Shown here piece after piece: positions 36,126-44,595 of a stretch of DNA of 64,000 nucleotides. Under the pieces are notes generated by a model that did not search any database, had not been told where the DNA came from, and saw only the letters and a list, made by a program, of their open reading frames with translations. The position numbers and the translations under genes are program-made. Position 1 is the first letter of the stretch. Every line of letters begins with the position of its first letter. The stretch covers positions 124,001 to 188,000 of the forward strand of contig JAZORR010000050.1 in NCBI GenBank assembly GCA_045656705.1, given 5' to 3'. This DNA is from RGIG4576 sp045656705 (GTDB taxonomy: Bacteria > Bacteroidota > Bacteroidia > Bacteroidales > Muribaculaceae).

Positions 36126-37202
36126 ATGATGGAAGATTTAAAGTCGATCTTCGCCACAGAAATCGACAAAAAACCGATGATTATCGCTGGTCCTTGCAGC
36201 GCCGAAACCGAAGAACAAGTTCTCAACACTGCTATAAATCTTGCCAATAATGGCATCAAATATTTCCGTGCAGGTATCTGGAAACCACGCACCAAACCAG
36301 GTGGTTTTGAAGGCGTGGGCGTAGAAGGCCTCGCTTGGATGAAAAAAGTGAAAGAAGTCACAGGAATGTACACCTGCACCGAAGTGGCTACTAAGGTTCA
36401 TGTCGAAGCTGCTCTTGAAGCCGAAATCGATGTGCTTTGGATTGGTGCTCGCACCTCTGCCAACCCCTTCGCTATGCAAGAAATTGCCGATGCGCTCGTG
36501 GGACACGAAGACAAGATTGTGCTCGTAAAAAACCCCGTAAACCCCGACATCGAACTTTGGATTGGTGCACTCCAACGCATCTACAATGCTGGTATTCGTA
36601 AACTTGGTGCCATCCATCGTGGTTTCAGCACCTACGGCAAGCACCTCTATCGCAACCTTCCTCAATGGCACATTGCCATGGAGTTAGGCCGTCGCATTCC
36701 TAACCTGCCTATCATCTGCGACCCTTCACACATCGGAGGAAAGCGTGAATTAGTAGGTCCTATCTCTCAGCAAGCAGTAGACATGGGTTTTGAAGGTCTT
36801 ATCATTGAATCACACTGCGATCCCGACAATGCTTGGAGCGATAAGAGCCAACAAGTTACTCCCGATGTACTAAACTACATCATCAACACTCTCGTACCAC
36901 GAGAAAAAGCTCAAAGCACTGAAAACCTCAACATTCTTCGTCAACAAATCGACCAACTCGACAACGAACTTCTCGAAGTATTGAACAAGCGTATGCGCAC
37001 CTGTCGCGAAATCGGCCAATACAAGAAGGAACATCGCATGCAAGTGGTGCAAATAGGCCGATACGACGACATCATGAAATCTCGCATCAAACTTGCCGAA
37101 GAAATGGGTATGAGTGGCGAATTTATGAAAACTGTGCTTCAAGCCATCCACGAAGAATCGGTGAAGCAACAAGTAGAGGTTATTAACGGTCGTAAAATCT
37201 AA
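36126..37202 (+). CDS. Bifunctional DAHP synthase / chorismate mutase
   Basis: 358-residue fusion. Residues about 1-265 form a DAHP synthase (first step of the shikimate pathway): IIAGPCSAETEEQ, YFRAGIWKPRTKPGGFEGVG, GAIHRGFSTYGKH, and PIICDPSHIGGKR with metal ligands. Residues about 270-355 form an AroQ-type all-helical chorismate mutase: ILRQQIDQLDNELLEVLNKRM, GQYKKEHRMQV, RIKLAEEMG. The fusion makes both the entry and the branch-point enzyme available under one attenuator. A second Met one codon later is equally possible as start. Confidence 0.95.
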   Translation: MMEDLKSIFATEIDKKPMIIAGPCSAETEEQVLNTAINLANNGIKYFRAGIWKPRTKPGGFEGVGVEGLAWMKKVKEVTGMYTCTEVATKVHVEAALEAEIDVLWIGARTSANPFAMQEIADALVGHEDKIVLVKNPVNPDIELWIGALQRIYNAGIRKLGAIHRGFSTYGKHLYRNLPQWHIAMELGRRIPNLPIICDPSHIGGKRELVGPISQQAVDMGFEGLIIESHCDPDNAWSDKSQQVTPDVLNYIINTLVPREKAQSTENLNILRQQIDQLDNELLEVLNKRMRTCREIGQYKKEHRMQVVQIGRYDDIMKSRIKLAEEMGMSGEFMKTVLQAIHEESVKQQVEVINGRKI

Positions 37203-37208
37203 ACTTTT

Positions 37209-37982
37209 ATGAGAATTCTTATATTAGGTGCAGGAAAAATGGGTACATTCTTTTGCGATGTACTCAGTTTCAAGCACGAAGTAGCTGTATTCGATACCAA
37301 CCCCGAAAAGTTGCGTTTCACTTTCAATACGCAACGCATGACCACCTACCAAGAAGTAGCCGAGTTCAAGCCCGAACTCGTCATCAACGCTGCAACAGTG
37401 AAATACACTATCCCGGCATTTGAGGCTGTATTGCCACACTTGCCCGAGAACTGTATCATTTCCGACATTGCATCGGTGAAAACTGGTCTTGCCGAATTTT
37501 ATGCCAAAGCAGGACACCCATTCGTCAGCACACACCCGATGTTTGGCCCCACTTTCGCCTCATTGAGCAACCTCTCAAGCGAAAATGCCATCATCATTTC
37601 CGAAAGCGACCACATGGGAAAAGTCTTCTTCAAAGACCTTTATAGCGAGCTGCATCTCAACATCTTCGAATACACCTTCAAGCAACACGACGAAACCATC
37701 GCCTTCTCGCTTTCCATTCCATTTGCCAGCACATTAGTGTTTGCCAGTGTAATGAAGCACCAAGAAGCGCCAGGAACCACATTCAAGCGTCACATGGCCA
37801 TCGCACACGGACTTATGTCAGAAGACGATTACCTACTTCAAGAAATCCTTTTCAACCCTCACACAAGCGAGCAACTCGAAAAGATTCAGGCGCAACTAAG
37901 CCACTTGCAAACCATCGTCAAAGAACGCGACAGCCAAGCAATGAAGCAATACCTCGACCGCGTACGCGAAAACCTCAAATAA
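37209..37982 (+). CDS. tyrA: Prephenate dehydrogenase
   Basis: NAD(P)-dependent oxidative decarboxylation of prephenate to 4-hydroxyphenylpyruvate, giving Tyr. The 257-residue protein opens with a Rossmann fold, RILILGAGKMGTFF (residues 2-15). Family motifs: ISDIASVKTGL near 91-101, STHPMFGPTFASL near 110-122, and a helical C-terminal dimer domain (HDETIAFSLSIPFASTLVFA). It follows the DAHP synthase gene by 6 bases and ends the operon. No regulatory ACT domain is seen. Confidence 0.94.
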   Translation: MRILILGAGKMGTFFCDVLSFKHEVAVFDTNPEKLRFTFNTQRMTTYQEVAEFKPELVINAATVKYTIPAFEAVLPHLPENCIISDIASVKTGLAEFYAKAGHPFVSTHPMFGPTFASLSNLSSENAIIISESDHMGKVFFKDLYSELHLNIFEYTFKQHDETIAFSLSIPFASTLVFASVMKHQEAPGTTFKRHMAIAHGLMSEDDYLLQEILFNPHTSEQLEKIQAQLSHLQTIVKERDSQAMKQYLDRVRENLK

Positions 37983-38034
37983 TCACTCCCCGAGTGCCAT
38001 CGAGATAATTCACTTCAATTATATATCCACAATC

Positions 38035-38068
38035 AAAGCCAATTTACCCACTCGGATAAATTGGCTTT
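38035..38068 (+). terminator. Terminator of the Phe/Tyr operon
   Basis: AAAGCCAATTTA (38035-38046) pairs perfectly with TAAATTGGCTTT (38057-38068), loop of 10 bases, 52 bases after tyrA. Confidence 0.85.
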
Positions 38069-38165
38069 AATCATCTCACCCTAACTATAGTTACTATTAT
38101 TACTATGGCCACTATTAGTTACCTTATTTGTCCTATATATCCTATTACTTCCTCACTAAAAAAAG

Positions 38166-38197
38166 TACAAGCGAACCTACATTGAAATTCGCTTGTA
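38166..38197. terminator. Second hairpin with T-run
   Basis: TACAAGCGAA (38166-38175) pairs with TTCGCTTGTA (38188-38197), followed by TTTTT on the plus strand and preceded by AAAAAA. It may be a back-up terminator for the operon or, on the other strand, the end of the degenerate gene beside it. Confidence 0.6.
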
Positions 38198-38230
38198 TTT
38201 TTAAGAAACGATAATATTATACAAGGGTTA

Positions 38231-38329
38231 TTACAAAATTACTTTTTCAGTTTTGTTGCCTTGCTTCTTGATGTAGATACCTTGCTCAAGATTTTCTTTC
38301 GCTACCTCACTCCTAATTCCTAACTGCAT
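38231..38329 (-). pseudogene. Remnant of a type IX secretion C-terminal sorting domain (type A)
   Basis: The minus strand encodes a 32-codon frame ending ENLEQGIYIKKQGNKTEKVIL then TAA. This matches the last strand pair of Por-type CTDs (pattern GIYI...K.VIL). Nothing upstream on the minus strand continues the domain, so it is a fragment rather than a gene. It shares the intergenic region with a palindromic repeat at 38350. Confidence 0.5.
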
Positions 38330-38349
38330 ATTTCCCCATGGCAATGTAG

Positions 38350-38370
38350 GGACGCATGGTTCATGCGTCC
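38350..38370. repeat. Palindromic intergenic repeat unit
   Basis: GGACGCATG and CATGCGTCC form a perfect 9-base inverted repeat around GTT, preceded by GTAG. It is more GC-rich than its surroundings and resembles dispersed GTAGGGACGC-type intergenic palindromes. Confidence 0.5.
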
Positions 38371-38486
38371 GCGATACCACCCATACCGATAAGGTACGCC
38401 GTCTATAATCACAAAAAAATATGTCTTTTTGTCTTTCTGTCTAAACAAAAAATCTTTCTGTCACCCAATGTATGACAAAATTGCAT

Positions 38487-38503
38487 TTGGCACACATTTT
38501 GCT
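38487..38503 (+). promoter_or_regulatory. Sigma-54 (-24/-12) promoter of clpB
   Basis: TTGGCAC, five bases, then TTGCT: GG and GC are separated by exactly 10 bases, matching TGGCAC-N5-TTGC in full. It lies 90 bases before the clpB ATG. Upstream are TATGACAAA (38471-38479) and two copies of TCTTTCTGTC. Confidence 0.65.
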
Positions 38504-38593
38504 TATCTCTACCACGAACAGATTTATTTCAACAATGTTTATAGTATGATAGCCCAAAAAATAATTTAATTTAAACCATCAAAAACAATAGTT

Positions 38594-41185
38594 ATGAATT
38601 TCAATAATTTTACAATCAAATCACAAGAAGCAGTACAAAAAGCAGTACTTTTAGCTCGTAGCCACCAAAATCAAGCTATTGAGCCTGCTCACTTGCTCAA
38701 AGCTATGATGGAAGAAGGTGAATCGGTAATAAAATTCATCTTCCAAAAACTCGAATTAAACGATCGAATGATTGCTCAATCTATCGACCTCGAAATATCT
38801 AAATTCCCTCGCATAAGTGGTGGACAAGATCCTTATCTCAGTCGAGCCTCTAACGATGCCCTTGCCAAAGCTCTCGACTATGCCAAGAAGCAAGGTGACG
38901 AATATGTCACCATCGAATCGATGCTAATGGGAATTTTGCTCACCAATAACTCGATGGCCACCACGCTCAAAAATGCGGGAATGACCACCAAAGAACTTGA
39001 AGCAGCCATTGCCGAACTTCGCAAGGGCAAAACAGCATCGAGCCAAAGTGCCGAAGAGCAATACAACGCTCTCAGCAAATACGCTATCAACCTCAACGAA
39101 CGAGCACGCACCGGCAAACTCGATCCCGTAATCGGTCGCGATGAAGAAATTCGTCGTGTGTTGCAAATCCTGAGCCGACGCACCAAAAACAACCCTATGC
39201 TCATCGGTGAGCCTGGTACAGGTAAGACTGCCATTGCCGAAGGTCTTGCACAACGCATAGTGCGTGGCGATGTTCCCGAAAATCTTCGCACGAAGCAGGT
39301 TTTCTCGCTCGATATGGGGGCTCTTGTGGCAGGTGCTAAGTATAAAGGTGAATTTGAAGAGCGATTGAAGTCTATCGTCAACGAAATAATCCAATCCGAT
39401 GGCGAAATCATCCTTTTCATCGACGAAATTCACACTCTTGTGGGTGCTGGTAAGGGCGAAGGGGCAATGGATGCTGCCAACATCCTCAAGCCTGCTCTCG
39501 CTCGTGGCGAATTGCGTAGCATTGGAGCCACCACACTCGACGAATACCAAAAATATTTCGAGAAAGACAAGGCTCTCGAACGCCGTTTCCAAAAGGTAAT
39601 GGTGGACGAACCCGACGAAGAAAGTGCCATCGCCATTCTTCGTGGTCTGAAAGAACGATACGAAAACCATCACCATGTGCGTATTCGTGACGAAGCCATT
39701 ATCGCAGCAGTGCAACTTTCCGAACGATACATCACCGACCGCTTCTTGCCCGATAAGGCCATCGACCTCATCGACGAAGCTGCCGCTAAACTGCGTATGG
39801 AAATCGACTCCGTGCCTCAAGTGCTCGACGATATTAATCGTCGCATAGCTCAACTCGAAATCGAACGAGAAGCCATCAAGCGCGAAGGCGACAATAATAA
39901 GGTGAAGCAAATAGACCAAGAACTTGCCAACCTCGGCGACGAACAAAAGGAATACACTGCCAAATGGAAAGCCGAAAAGGAACTAATCAATAAAATTCAA
40001 CAAAATAAGGTCGACATCGAGCATCTCAACTTCGAAGCTGAGCGCGCCGAACGCAACGGCGACTACGCCAAAGTGGCAGAGATTCGCTATTCGCGCATCA
40101 AGCAGAAGCAAGACGAGAACATCGCCATCCAAGACCAACTCCACTCAATGCAAGGCGACAAGGCTCTCATCAAGGAGGAAATTGATGCCGAAGACATCGC
40201 CGATGTGGTTTCGCACTGGACTGGCATTCCTGTGAGCAAAATGGTGCAAAGCGAACGCGAAAAACTCCTTCACCTCGAAGAAGAGCTCCACAAGCGTGTC
40301 GTAGGTCAAGACGAAGCCATCTGTGCTGTGGCCGATGCTGTGCGTCGCAGTCGTGCAGGACTCAACGATCCTCGTCGCCCTCTCGGTTCATTCATTTTTC
40401 TTGGCACTACAGGTGTGGGTAAGACCGAACTTGCGAAAGCTCTTGCCGACTACCTTTTCGACGATGAGAATATGATGACACGCATAGACATGAGCGAATA
40501 CCAAGAGAAATTCTCCGTCACTCGTCTCATCGGTTCGCCACCGGGATATGTGGGCTACGACGAAGGTGGACAACTCACCGAAGCTGTGCGTCGCAAACCT
40601 TATTCGGTAGTGCTTTTCGACGAAATTGAAAAGGCTCACCCTGATGTGTTCAATGTGCTGCTACAAGTGCTCGACGATGGACGATTGACCGACAACAAAG
40701 GTCGCCTCGTGAATTTCAAGAATACTATCATCATTATGACTTCCAACCTCGGTTCATCTCTCATTCGTGAGCGTATGGAGCATCTGAACGAGCATAATCG
40801 CTACGAAGTAATCGAAAACACAAAAAACGATGTTCTCGAAATGCTCAAGAAAACAATACGCCCAGAATTTATCAACCGTATCGACGAAATCATAATGTTC
40901 ACACCATTGAACGAAAAAGAGATTCTCGAAATTGTGGGATTGCAAATCAATAGCATCAAAAAAATGCTTGCAAAAAATGGCATCACACTTGATGTCACTC
41001 ACGAAGCACTTGAATACCTCGGCACAGAAGGTTACGATCCCGAATTTGGAGCAAGACCAGTGAAACGTGTCATCCAACGACTTGTGCTAAACCAATTGTC
41101 GAAAGACATATTAGCACAAAAAGTAGATAGCACACGCCCTATCACCATCACACTCCAACAAGGCCAACTTAGCTTCCTCAATTAG
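38594..41185 (+). CDS. clpB: ATP-dependent chaperone ClpB
   Basis: Hsp100 disaggregase that works with DnaK, 863 residues. An N-terminal Clp_N domain (about 1-145) is followed by AAA-1 with Walker A GEPGTGKT near 206-213 and IILFIDEIHTLVGAG, a coiled-coil middle domain (about 400-520: QLEIEREAIKREGDNNKVKQIDQEL region), and AAA-2 with GTTGVGKTE near 605 and VVLFDEIEKAH. The C-terminal D2-small domain ends in a short tail. Full length, monocistronic, between its sigma-54-type promoter and a strong terminator. Confidence 0.97.
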   Translation: MNFNNFTIKSQEAVQKAVLLARSHQNQAIEPAHLLKAMMEEGESVIKFIFQKLELNDRMIAQSIDLEISKFPRISGGQDPYLSRASNDALAKALDYAKKQGDEYVTIESMLMGILLTNNSMATTLKNAGMTTKELEAAIAELRKGKTASSQSAEEQYNALSKYAINLNERARTGKLDPVIGRDEEIRRVLQILSRRTKNNPMLIGEPGTGKTAIAEGLAQRIVRGDVPENLRTKQVFSLDMGALVAGAKYKGEFEERLKSIVNEIIQSDGEIILFIDEIHTLVGAGKGEGAMDAANILKPALARGELRSIGATTLDEYQKYFEKDKALERRFQKVMVDEPDEESAIAILRGLKERYENHHHVRIRDEAIIAAVQLSERYITDRFLPDKAIDLIDEAAAKLRMEIDSVPQVLDDINRRIAQLEIEREAIKREGDNNKVKQIDQELANLGDEQKEYTAKWKAEKELINKIQQNKVDIEHLNFEAERAERNGDYAKVAEIRYSRIKQKQDENIAIQDQLHSMQGDKALIKEEIDAEDIADVVSHWTGIPVSKMVQSEREKLLHLEEELHKRVVGQDEAICAVADAVRRSRAGLNDPRRPLGSFIFLGTTGVGKTELAKALADYLFDDENMMTRIDMSEYQEKFSVTRLIGSPPGYVGYDEGGQLTEAVRRKPYSVVLFDEIEKAHPDVFNVLLQVLDDGRLTDNKGRLVNFKNTIIIMTSNLGSSLIRERMEHLNEHNRYEVIENTKNDVLEMLKKTIRPEFINRIDEIIMFTPLNEKEILEIVGLQINSIKKMLAKNGITLDVTHEALEYLGTEGYDPEFGARPVKRVIQRLVLNQLSKDILAQKVDSTRPITITLQQGQLSFLN

Positions 41186-41204
41186 CCCCACAAACCCTCA
41201 CAAC

Positions 41205-41244
41205 AAATAGAGCGAAAAATCACCCCAGATTTTCCGCTCTATTT
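41205..41244 (+). terminator. Terminator of clpB
   Basis: AAATAGAGCG (41205-41214) pairs with CGCTCTATTT (41235-41244), extended inward by AAAATC/GATTTT, 19 bases after clpB. Confidence 0.85.
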
Positions 41245-41342
41245 TCACCTAACCACACTCATAATTCCTCATTCCTAACTCCTAACCGAATCCAACTTTT
41301 ATAAAAATTCCTAATAAAATTCACTTTTACATCGAAATTCAG

Positions 41343-41364
41343 TAACTTTGGCACTTTATTTGTT
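41343..41364 (+). promoter_or_regulatory. lon promoter region: -7 element overlapping a near sigma-54 match
   Basis: TAACTTTG (41343-41350) fits the primary -7 consensus. The same site continues as TTGGCAC-N5-TTGT, one base off a -24/-12 element in the important GC. Which one is used cannot be told. Confidence 0.45.
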
Positions 41365-41427
41365 ATAGCATAACTTAATGGGAACACAAAAGAAAAAATC
41401 CCAACAATTAATATTTAACTAATCCGT

Positions 41428-41444
41428 GGAATTTAAGAAATTCC
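41428..41444. promoter_or_regulatory. Inverted repeat in the lon 5' region
   Basis: GGAATTT and AAATTCC form a perfect 7-base inverted repeat around AAG, 27 bases before the lon start codon. It could be an operator or an RNA hairpin; no T-run follows. Confidence 0.35.
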
Positions 41445-41471
41445 CTTTGAATATATAGATAGCAATACAAT

Positions 41472-43910
41472 ATGAAATTTAAAGATTTTGATATGTCCGA
41501 CGAAGGTTCGGCTCGCATTATGCCTATTTTTGCCGAAATCAAAGGCGAAATTGGCAACGAAGAAGATATTCAATCGCTCGACGGACAAGACATACCCATC
41601 TTGGCGCTTAGGAATATGGTTTTATTCCCTGGCATCACTCTACCTATTGCCGTAGGTAGAGATAAGTCGTTGAAACTTATCAACGAAATCCAACGCACAC
41701 ACAAGCACATTGGTGTGGTGTGCCAACGAAATAGCAAGGTAGAAGATCCTCAATTCAAAGACTTGTACGAAGTGGGCGTAATTGCCGACGTTGTTAAAGT
41801 ACTCGAACTTGGCGACGGCTCTACCAATGTTATCCTACAAGGACACTCAGTGTTTCATCTCGACAGCATCACCGAGACCGAACCATATCTTCGCGGACAC
41901 ATCACTCTGCTCGACGATGTGCTACCTCTCGAAAACGACAAGGAATTTGAGGTAATTGCTACTTCGCTCAAGGAACTCACTTTTAACATATTGAGAAACC
42001 TTGCCGAAGGTGCTCAAGAAATGGCCTTTGCCATCAAAAACATTGATAATCCTATTTACCTTATCAATTTCCTTGCCACCAATATTCCATTCTCGCCTAC
42101 CGAGAAGCAAGCACTTTTGCAAGAGCGTTCTATCAAAAAACGCGCTTACAAATTGTACTCTATCCTATCGAAAGAGGCTCAATATTTGGAATTAAAGGCT
42201 GATATCCAATCTAAAACTCGAGAAGACCTTTCGCAACAACAACGCGAGCACTTCCTTCAACAACAAATTCGCACCATTCAAGACGAGCTTGGCACTTCCG
42301 ACGACGAAATTGCTGAACTCGAAAAGCGTGCAAAAAAGAAAAATTGGAGCGAAGAAACTGCTAAAGCCTTCCAAAAGGAATTGCGCAAACTCGAACGCAT
42401 CAATCCTCAATCGCCCGATTTCAATGTGCAATATAGTTACTTGGATACTCTCCTAAACCTACCTTGGAATGTATTCACAGTAGACAAGTTTAACCTAAAA
42501 TCGGTTGAATCTAAACTCAATCACGATCACTACGGGCTCGACAAAGTGAAAGATCGCATTCTCGAACACCTTTCGGTCCTTAAACTTCGTGGCGATATGA
42601 AAGCCCCTATCATCTGCCTTTACGGCCCTCCAGGGGTGGGTAAAACATCACTTGGCAAATCTATTGCCGACGCACTTGGTCGCAAGTATGCCAGAGTGTC
42701 ACTCGGTGGCTTGCACGACGAGGCAGAAATTCGTGGTCACCGTCGTACCTACATCGGTGCTATGCCAGGACGCATCATCGACGCTCTTCGCAAATGCGAA
42801 AGCTCAAACCCTGTGTTCGTACTCGACGAAATCGACAAACTTGGCAAAGACTTCAAGGGCGATCCATCTTCAGCATTGCTCGAAGTTCTCGATCCAGAAC
42901 AAAACAGCCATTTCCACGACAACTATATCGATATGGACTTCGACCTATCGAAAATCCTCTTCATTGCCACAGCCAATTCACTTCAAACGCTGTCGCAACC
43001 GCTTCTCGACCGTATGGAAATCATCGAGATCAATGGTTATATTATGGAAGAAAAAGTGGAAATCGCAAGAAAGCACCTCATCCCTAAGCAACTCGAAGAG
43101 CACGGTTTCGCACCAAAGGAAATCGAATTCAACAAACCTGCAATCTCTAAGATTATAGACTCATACACCCGCGAATCGGGCGTACGCCAACTCGACAAGA
43201 AGATTGCAAAAGTGCTTCGCCGTTGTGCACGCCTCAAGGCCACCGATAGCGAATTCCCTAAGACTATCAACCTCAACAACCTCAAGGAATTCCTCGGTGC
43301 AGAAGAATACAACAAAGACCACTACGAAGGCAACGACTTCGCTGGAGTAGTCACCGGACTTGCTTGGACAGCCGTAGGTGGAGAAATTCTATTCGTAGAA
43401 TCTTCCCTATCTCGTGGCAAAGGCGAAAAATTGACACTCACAGGAAACCTCGGCGACGTGATGAAAGAATCTGCAGTCATTGCAATGCAATACCTCAAAT
43501 CGCATAGCTCGCTATTCGGCATCGACTACGAACTTTTCGACAAATACAATGTGCATATCCACGTTCCAGAAGGAGCCATCCCTAAAGACGGTCCATCGGC
43601 AGGTGTCACCATGGTCACATCACTCGCATCATCGTTCACACAACGAAAAGTGCGTCCTAACCTTGCTATGACAGGCGAAATCACACTTCGCGGCAAAGTG
43701 CTTCCAGTGGGAGGTATCAAAGAAAAAATACTTGCAGCTAAGCGCGCAGGTATCACCGATATCATTCTTTGCCAAGAAAACCGCAAGGACATCGATGAAA
43801 TTAAAGATATCTACCTAAAGGGCTTGACATTCCATTACGTAAGCACCATCAAAGACGTAATCGACATCGCCCTTCTGCCTGAAAAAGTAAAAGACGCCAT
43901 CGAATTGTAA
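41472..43910 (+). CDS. lon: Lon protease (endopeptidase La)
   Basis: ATP-dependent serine protease, 812 residues. The N-terminal LON substrate-binding domain (about 40-240) has PILALRNMVLFPGITLPIAVGR. The AAA+ part has Walker A GPPGVGKTS near 386-394 and VFVLDEIDKLGKDFKGDPSSALLEVLDPEQN. The S16 protease part contains the catalytic Ser in PKDGPSAGVTM near 705 and the Lys of GGIKEK near 750. A coiled coil lies between the N domain and AAA+ (KTREDLSQQQREHFLQQQ). The transcript stands alone; the gene follows clpB by 286 bases. Confidence 0.97.
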   Translation: MKFKDFDMSDEGSARIMPIFAEIKGEIGNEEDIQSLDGQDIPILALRNMVLFPGITLPIAVGRDKSLKLINEIQRTHKHIGVVCQRNSKVEDPQFKDLYEVGVIADVVKVLELGDGSTNVILQGHSVFHLDSITETEPYLRGHITLLDDVLPLENDKEFEVIATSLKELTFNILRNLAEGAQEMAFAIKNIDNPIYLINFLATNIPFSPTEKQALLQERSIKKRAYKLYSILSKEAQYLELKADIQSKTREDLSQQQREHFLQQQIRTIQDELGTSDDEIAELEKRAKKKNWSEETAKAFQKELRKLERINPQSPDFNVQYSYLDTLLNLPWNVFTVDKFNLKSVESKLNHDHYGLDKVKDRILEHLSVLKLRGDMKAPIICLYGPPGVGKTSLGKSIADALGRKYARVSLGGLHDEAEIRGHRRTYIGAMPGRIIDALRKCESSNPVFVLDEIDKLGKDFKGDPSSALLEVLDPEQNSHFHDNYIDMDFDLSKILFIATANSLQTLSQPLLDRMEIIEINGYIMEEKVEIARKHLIPKQLEEHGFAPKEIEFNKPAISKIIDSYTRESGVRQLDKKIAKVLRRCARLKATDSEFPKTINLNNLKEFLGAEEYNKDHYEGNDFAGVVTGLAWTAVGGEILFVESSLSRGKGEKLTLTGNLGDVMKESAVIAMQYLKSHSSLFGIDYELFDKYNVHIHVPEGAIPKDGPSAGVTMVTSLASSFTQRKVRPNLAMTGEITLRGKVLPVGGIKEKILAAKRAGITDIILCQENRKDIDEIKDIYLKGLTFHYVSTIKDVIDIALLPEKVKDAIEL

Positions 43911-43930
43911 AAAAATCAATAAATACAATC

Positions 43931-43968
43931 AAAAGAGGCAGTATCATTTTTTTGACACTGCCTCTTTT
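43931..43968 (+). terminator. Terminator of lon
   Basis: AAAAGAGGCAGT (43931-43942) pairs perfectly with ACTGCCTCTTTT (43957-43968). Confidence 0.85.
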
Positions 43969-44119
43969 CCCTTTCCACACTTTACTTAAAAATCACATTT
44001 CATTCACACATTTCCTAATTAAGGTGAATATCGCTATCATGTAGCCTATCTATAGCAGACACGCACTACTCGCTCACATCTCGATTCTGCAAGCAGAATA
44101 CCACATTCATCACACCAAA

Positions 44120-44371
44120 CTATTCCCTAAGCCATCCGTAGAGCATTGTGAACAATGCCACCAATAGCACACTGCCAGAGATGGCCATGAATACTTGTTC
44201 GCCAAGCACAGCAAACACCAATACCATAAGCAGACTCACTGCCATCACAATCACTGCAAGATTGTCACCCTTCACACATTCTGCCATCACTCGTGTCATA
44301 GCGTTCTTCACTTGTGTTACCTTCATAGTCACCTCATTGTTGTGAGTTACATTTAAAGCCATTGTCTTCAT
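44120..44371 (-). CDS. Small hypothetical membrane protein
   Basis: 83 codons (or 80 from the fourth codon, also Met). The N-terminal half is polar (VTHNNEVTMKVTQVKNAMTRVMAECVKGD); two hydrophobic segments follow at about 38-56 and 61-78, ending in GWLRE. This is not a pattern expected from an antisense shadow. A TAATTTTG element lies about 60 bases upstream on the minus strand. No family recognised. It is divergent from htpG. Confidence 0.6.
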   Translation of the reverse strand: MKTMALNVTHNNEVTMKVTQVKNAMTRVMAECVKGDNLAVIVMAVSLLMVLVFAVLGEQVFMAISGSVLLVALFTMLYGWLRE

Positions 44372-44528
44372 ATTTTATAATGTATTTAAGCGTTAATTGT
44401 TTTTGTTTTTATCTATCTCTTGATTTACACTGCAAAATTACCCTCACGGTGGGCAAGTTTATTGCACACCAATCTTAAAAAATGTAAAACACACTTTTCC
44501 CTACTGCAAATTTGTCATACTCTTGCCT

Positions 44529-44545
44529 TTGGCACTTTTTTTGCT
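44529..44545 (+). promoter_or_regulatory. Sigma-54 (-24/-12) promoter of htpG
   Basis: TTGGCAC, five T, then TTGCT, with 10 bases between GG and GC, 50 bases before the htpG ATG. Immediately upstream is TTTGTCATA, the exact reverse complement of the TATGACAAA found at the same place before clpB. Confidence 0.65.
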
Positions 44546-44595
44546 CTTATTTGTTGTAAATGATATAGAATAATAACTAAAAATTTAAATATACT

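Noticed and set aside
38878..39946. Long minus-strand open frames opposite clpB
   Set aside because: Antisense to a well conserved gene, with no signal or family match.
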